This document shows, in pieces, positions 15,685-18,185 of a stretch of DNA of 18,185 nucleotides. Origin of the DNA: DASRAJ01 sp039920305 (GTDB lineage Bacteria; Bacteroidota; Bacteroidia; Chitinophagales; UBA10324); NCBI GenBank assembly GCA_039920305.1, contig JBDSEA010000107.1:1-18185 (forward strand), in the 5' to 3' direction. Under the pieces are notes generated by a model. That model searched no databases. It was given only the letters and a program-made list of their open reading frames with translations, and was not told where the DNA came from. The stretch's first letter is position 1. Every line of letters starts with the position of its first letter. The translations under genes were made by a program, and so were the position numbers.

Positions 15685-15691
15685 CAAAGTA
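15685..15691 (-). promoter_or_regulatory. candidate -7 element of the DUF4294 gene
   Basis: On the minus strand the sequence is TACTTTG followed by C, identical to the element before the HD-PycTM gene. The start codon is 63 nt downstream. No -33 box was recognised. Confidence 0.4.
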
Positions 15692-15732
15692 TTTTTATAC
15701 CCTGATTTTAAATGACTGGCCGCTTGTTTCAT

Positions 15733-16236
15733 TCATTTCAGCCAGACCGAATTGGCGCAGTTGTTAGAGCCCGTTGAATCACTTACAGTATAATTCCAGT
15801 TAATTTCAACTGGGGGTATGAATGTTCCGCTTCCTGAAACGGTCCTCCCATCCCCATCAGGATCCTGCAAAGGAATTGTAATGCTGTTATTATTTATATT
15901 GGCACTGATAAGTTTATTAAATGCTCCATTGAAGAACCCGGCAATTTTTACACTGAAAATGCTAAGGGTGTCTGCCAGAATATTCACTGTGTAGGCTTCA
16001 AGGTCCGGGCAGGTTTCTGTAACATTATAAGTGCCGAGAATATTCAGGCTGATGATGGCAGAGCAATCGGCACCGGAAAAGCCATCAGCGCAATCACAGC
16101 TTCCATCAATACATTCACCACCATTCATACATTCAATATCCTGGCATTTGTTTCTGCAGCCGTACAGGGAACAGAATAACAAAATGGCGCAATTTATTTT
16201 CAGCAATGAAATAGATACAGTCCATTTGAGTTTCAT
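15733..16236 (-). CDS. lipoprotein with one EGF-like module, function unknown
   Basis: The protein is 167 aa. The N-terminus has a basic, hydrophobic signal ending LYGC, so C27 is the probable lipidated residue. It is followed directly by six cysteines in EGF spacing (C31, C36, C42, C47, C49, C58) with the usual NGGEC and GFSGADC pieces. Residues about 60-167 form a beta-rich domain with two further cysteines, one in TETCPD and one in NNCANS near the end, which may pair. Proteins of this plan (lipid anchor, EGF, beta domain) occur in Bacteroidota; EGF modules usually mediate binding. Location is the outer or inner membrane surface. No operon partner is evident; prfB is divergent. Confidence 0.8.
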   Translation of the reverse strand: MKLKWTVSISLLKINCAILLFCSLYGCRNKCQDIECMNGGECIDGSCDCADGFSGADCSAIISLNILGTYNVTETCPDLEAYTVNILADTLSIFSVKIAGFFNGAFNKLISANINNNSITIPLQDPDGDGRTVSGSGTFIPPVEINWNYTVSDSTGSNNCANSVWLK

Positions 16237-16276
16237 CTGTTGAATATTGAATAATTTGCTTTTAGCGATCAGCTTT

Positions 16277-16283
16277 CAAAATA
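16277..16283 (-). promoter_or_regulatory. candidate -7 element of the EGF-like lipoprotein gene
   Basis: On the minus strand the sequence is TATTTTG, the same 7-mer seen before the ECF sigma gene. The start codon lies 40 nt downstream. No clear -33 box. Confidence 0.35.
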
Positions 16284-16349
16284 AAGCAATTTGATTAGTA
16301 TTAATGGGATTTAGCTGACAAATTATTATTAACAAGCCATTCCCACTAC

Positions 16350-16357
16350 TATCTTTG
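16350..16357 (+). promoter_or_regulatory. -7 element of prfB
   Basis: TATCTTTG is a full match to TAnnTTTG and is followed by C, as in several other promoters here. The prfB ATG begins only 6 nt later, so transcription would start 0-3 nt before the start codon and give a leaderless or nearly leaderless mRNA. Confidence 0.55.
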
Positions 16358-16363
16358 CTGGTA

Positions 16364-17450
16364 ATGACTACAGAACAACTAAGAGATATAAAGGGCCGGA
16401 TGGGTGCTCTGGGGAGGTTTCTTTGACGTCGCCAACCGAACTGAAAAAATAAAACAGGACGAGCAAATCTCTTCCTCCGCTGACTTCTGGAATGATCCCA
16501 AAAAAGCCCAGAACATTATGAAGCAGATTCAATCCAACAAGCAATGGATTGATTTATTCAATCAAGCCAGTGAGATCGTTGATGAAACTGAAGTGCTTTT
16601 TGAATTTTATCAGCAGGGCGAAGGAGAGGAGCAAGAGGTGGAAAGGCATTATCAGCAGGCGCTTAAGGAGGTTGATGATCTGGAATTCAAATCAACCTTT
16701 ACCTCACCGGAAGATGCTCTGGGAGCCATACTGGAGATCAACGCTGGAGCAGGCGGAACTGAAAGTTGTGACTGGGCAGCAATGCTGATGCGCATGTACC
16801 TGATGTGGGGACAGAAAAATGGGTACAAGGTTCATGAGCTCGATGTACAATATGGAGATGTGGCTGGAATCAAATCCTGCTCGCTTGAAATTGAGGGGGA
16901 GTTTGCCTATGGATATTTAAAATCTGAAAGCGGAGTGCACCGGCTGGTTCGTATTTCTCCATTTGATTCCAATGCACGACGGCATACTTCGTTTGCATCA
17001 GCATTTATATATCCATTGGCCGATGATACTATTAGTATCGAAATCAAAGATGCTGATGTAAAGATGGATACTGCGCGCAGCGGGGGTGCGGGAGGACAAA
17101 ATGTTAATAAGGTAGAAACGAAGGTGATACTTACTCATATTCCAACAGGTCTGGTAGTTACCTGCCAGACTGAGCGCTCGCAATTAGGAAACCGGGATAA
17201 GGCAATGAAAATGCTGAAGTCGAAACTGTATGAGATTGAAATACAAAAGCAAAATGAAGCGCGGGATAAAGTTGAATCGTCAAAGAAAAAAATTGAGTGG
17301 GGATCACAGATCCGTAACTATGTTCTGCATCCGTATAAATTAGTGAAAGATACCCGTACTGGGTTTGAAACATCCAACCCTCAGGCTGTATTGGATGGCG
17401 GTCTGGATGATTTCATTAAAGCATTTTTAATGACGCAGAAAAATAACTGA
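16364..17450 (+). CDS. prfB: peptide chain release factor 2, with programmed +1 frameshift
   Basis: Release factor 2 ends translation at UGA and UAA. The zero frame starts at ATG 16364 and stops after 20 codons at TGA 16424-16426. Reading resumes in the +1 frame at GAC 16425 and runs to 17450, for a total of 361 aa. The shift site is the classical CTT TGA C, preceded by a GGGGAGG Shine-Dalgarno-like run three bases before CTT, as in the E. coli prfB autoregulatory site: low RF2 favours the shift and more RF2. Motifs: SPF for stop recognition at 198-200 and GGQ for peptide release at 243-245, each seven residues before the E. coli positions. Annotating only the downstream frame (GTG at 16404) would miss the true N-terminus. 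Confidence 0.96.
16412..16427 (+). promoter_or_regulatory. prfB +1 frameshift signal
   Basis: The site contains GGGGAGG (16411-16417 region), a 3-base spacer TTT, then CTT TGA C (16421-16427). The ribosome slips from CTT onto the overlapping TTT and continues at GAC. The in-frame TGA is the codon RF2 itself reads, which makes the site a feedback sensor. Confidence 0.93.
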
Positions 17451-17493
17451 TGATGCAGGTCAGATCATTAATCTTAAAGCAAGGAACTTGTTT

Positions 17494-17501
17494 TATATTT
17501 G
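17494..17501 (+). promoter_or_regulatory. -7 element of rpsP
   Basis: TATATTTG followed by CGC is a full match to the Bacteroidota -7 element. The rpsP ATG is 59 nt downstream, leaving a leader of about 50-55 nt. That leader ends in a small inverted repeat (ACTTTT, TT, AAAAGT; 17544-17557) next to the start codon. The expected -33 position shows only TTAA. Confidence 0.55.
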
Positions 17502-17560
17502 CGCTCCTGAAAATTTCACAAGGAATATTCTCTAATCCATAAAACTTTTTTAAAAGTACA

Positions 17561-18043
17561 ATGGCTGTTAAAATAAGACTGCAAAGAATGGGTCGCAAAA
17601 AGCGACCATTTTATCACATCGTAATTGCTGACTCACGCTCACCGCGCGATGGGAAGTTTATCGAGAAAATCGGTACTTATGACCCTACTACCATTCCCGC
17701 TACTATTGACATAGTTAAGGAACGTGCGCTTGAATGGATTCAAAAAGGTGCACAACCAACGCCTACTCTGCACCGGATTCTTTCTTTTAAAGGAATTTTA
17801 TACCATAAGCATCTGCTTCGGGGTGTTAAGATGAATGTTATTACCCAGGAGATGGCTGATAATAAATGGGTTGAATGGGAGGATTCGCATAAGAATGCAA
17901 TTATGGATGCTCAGAAAAAAGCACAGACAGGGTCAAAGAAAAAGAAGAAAGCCGAGAATATAACCCCCACACCTCCGGAAGCGGAGCGTTCACCTGAAGC
18001 GGCTGAGCAAAAAGAGGAAGTGGTGGCGGCACCTCAGGAATAA
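17561..18043 (+). CDS. rpsP: 30S ribosomal protein bS16 with long C-terminal tail
   Basis: The protein is 160 aa. The first about 82 residues are the bS16 core: VKIRLQRMGRKKRPFYHIV, IADSRSPRDGKFIEKIGTYDP and the ALEWIQKGAQPTPTLHRIL block. E. coli bS16 ends near this point; here 78 more residues follow, first a helical stretch, then a lysine run (125-130) and a Pro/Glu/Ala-rich, disordered end. Such tails are usual in Bacteroidota. The protein helps assemble the 30S platform. A GC-rich hairpin lies within codons 11-16. The start codon is supported by the conserved MAVKIRL beginning. rimM follows after a terminator, the same gene order as in many bacteria. Confidence 0.97.
   Translation: MAVKIRLQRMGRKKRPFYHIVIADSRSPRDGKFIEKIGTYDPTTIPATIDIVKERALEWIQKGAQPTPTLHRILSFKGILYHKHLLRGVKMNVITQEMADNKWVEWEDSHKNAIMDAQKKAQTGSKKKKKAENITPTPPEAERSPEAAEQKEEVVAAPQE
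17591..17607 (+). repeat. GC-rich hairpin inside the rpsP 5' coding region
   Basis: GGTCGC (17591-17596) and GCGACC (17602-17607) are 6-bp perfect inverted arms around AAAAA. They lie 31 bases into the gene and encode the conserved GRKKRP stretch, so the structure may be a by-product of the protein sequence. A role in translation control is possible but unproven. Confidence 0.3.
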
Positions 18044-18067
18044 CGTTATCTTTATGCAATCTACTTA

Positions 18068-18103
18068 AAAGCTGCTTCGGATGAAGCGGCTTTAATTTTT
18101 TTT
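18068..18103 (+). terminator. rho-independent terminator between rpsP and rimM
   Basis: AAAGCTGCTTC (18068-18078) pairs with GAAGCGGCTTT (18083-18093) over 11 bp with one G-T wobble and a 4-nt loop, followed by TAA and eight T residues (18096-18103). This is the strongest terminator in the window. Its T tract ends 4 nt before the rimM start codon, so read-through or leader structure would directly affect rimM. Confidence 0.75.
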
Positions 18104-18107
18104 GAGT

Positions 18108-18185
18108 GTGGAAAGTCTTGTAAAAATTGGCCGCCTTAATAAAACATTCGGACTTAAAGGCCACATCCGCTTCTTTATTGATCCG
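18108..18185 (+). CDS. rimM: ribosome maturation factor RimM, N-terminal fragment (cut by window end)
   Basis: The 26 codons visible from GTG at 18108 begin ESLVKIGRLNKTFGLKGHIR, matching the RimM N-terminus (IGRLNKTFGLKG-type block leading into the beta-barrel PRC-adjacent domain). RimM binds bS19 and helps mature the 16S rRNA 3' domain of the 30S subunit. A TTG at 18102 in the same frame is an alternative start. The gene continues past the window. Its location right behind rpsP agrees with the common rpsP-rimM order, although here a terminator separates them. Confidence 0.85.
   Translation, partial: MESLVKIGRLNKTFGLKGHIRFFIDP

Noticed and set aside
16404..17450. prfB starting at GTG 16404 as a stand-alone 348-residue protein
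   Set aside because: The upstream 20-codon frame with CTT TGA C and the purine run is the standard RF2 frameshift arrangement and restores the normal N-terminus and length.
1..18185. tRNA, rRNA, CRISPR array, insertion sequence, phage or integrase genes
   Set aside because: I saw no tRNA-like cloverleaf, regularly spaced repeats, transposase motifs or terminal inverted repeats in any intergenic gap.

Overview
The window comes from a chromosome of the phylum Bacteroidota. The main signs are C-terminal type IX secretion (T9SS) sorting domains, a DUF4294 protein, a long-tailed ribosomal protein bS16, ECF sigma/anti-sigma regulation with an outer-membrane barrel, and repeated TAnnTTTG-like -7 promoter elements. 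Shine-Dalgarno sequences are absent before nearly all genes. I cannot place it below phylum. Base composition looks moderately AT-rich throughout and I see no insertion sequence, phage gene, CRISPR array, rRNA or tRNA, so this is mostly core chromosome with a few lineage-specific genes.

Layout. Positions 1-344 hold no gene, only a possible terminator. Positions 345-4662 carry two tandem paralogous secreted arylsulfate sulfotransferase-like proteins, both with an intact active-site set and a T9SS sorting tail. A small exported protein of unknown function (minus strand) follows. At 5336-6577 lies a fusion of an HD phosphohydrolase domain to a membrane domain of the Pycsar-effector (PycTM/DUF5706) type, preceded by a near-perfect 25-bp palindrome. 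A SixA-like histidine phosphatase comes next. At 7234-8974 an ECF sigma factor overlaps a protein with a cytoplasmic anti-sigma-like head, one inner-membrane helix, a long linker and an outer-membrane beta-barrel, which is the architecture of dual membrane-spanning (Dma-type) anti-sigma factors. clpB (minus) follows, with a 16-bp perfect palindrome in front. Then comes a small frameshifted minus-strand gene, then queG facing miaE tail to tail, both acting on the tRNA anticodon loop. A family 9 glycosyltransferase, a DUF4294 protein and an EGF-like lipoprotein come next. The window ends with translation genes: prfB with its programmed +1 frameshift, rpsP, a terminator, and the first codons of rimM.

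How genes work together. The sigma/anti-sigma pair is probably one envelope-sensing module. The two sulfotransferases are probably co-exported by the T9SS to the cell surface. queG and miaE modify positions 34 and 37 of tRNAs, and prfB, rpsP and rimM serve translation. The least expected items are the HD-PycTM fusion with its operator-like palindrome, the sigma factor with the barrel-bearing anti-sigma factor, and the tandem T9SS sulfotransferases.
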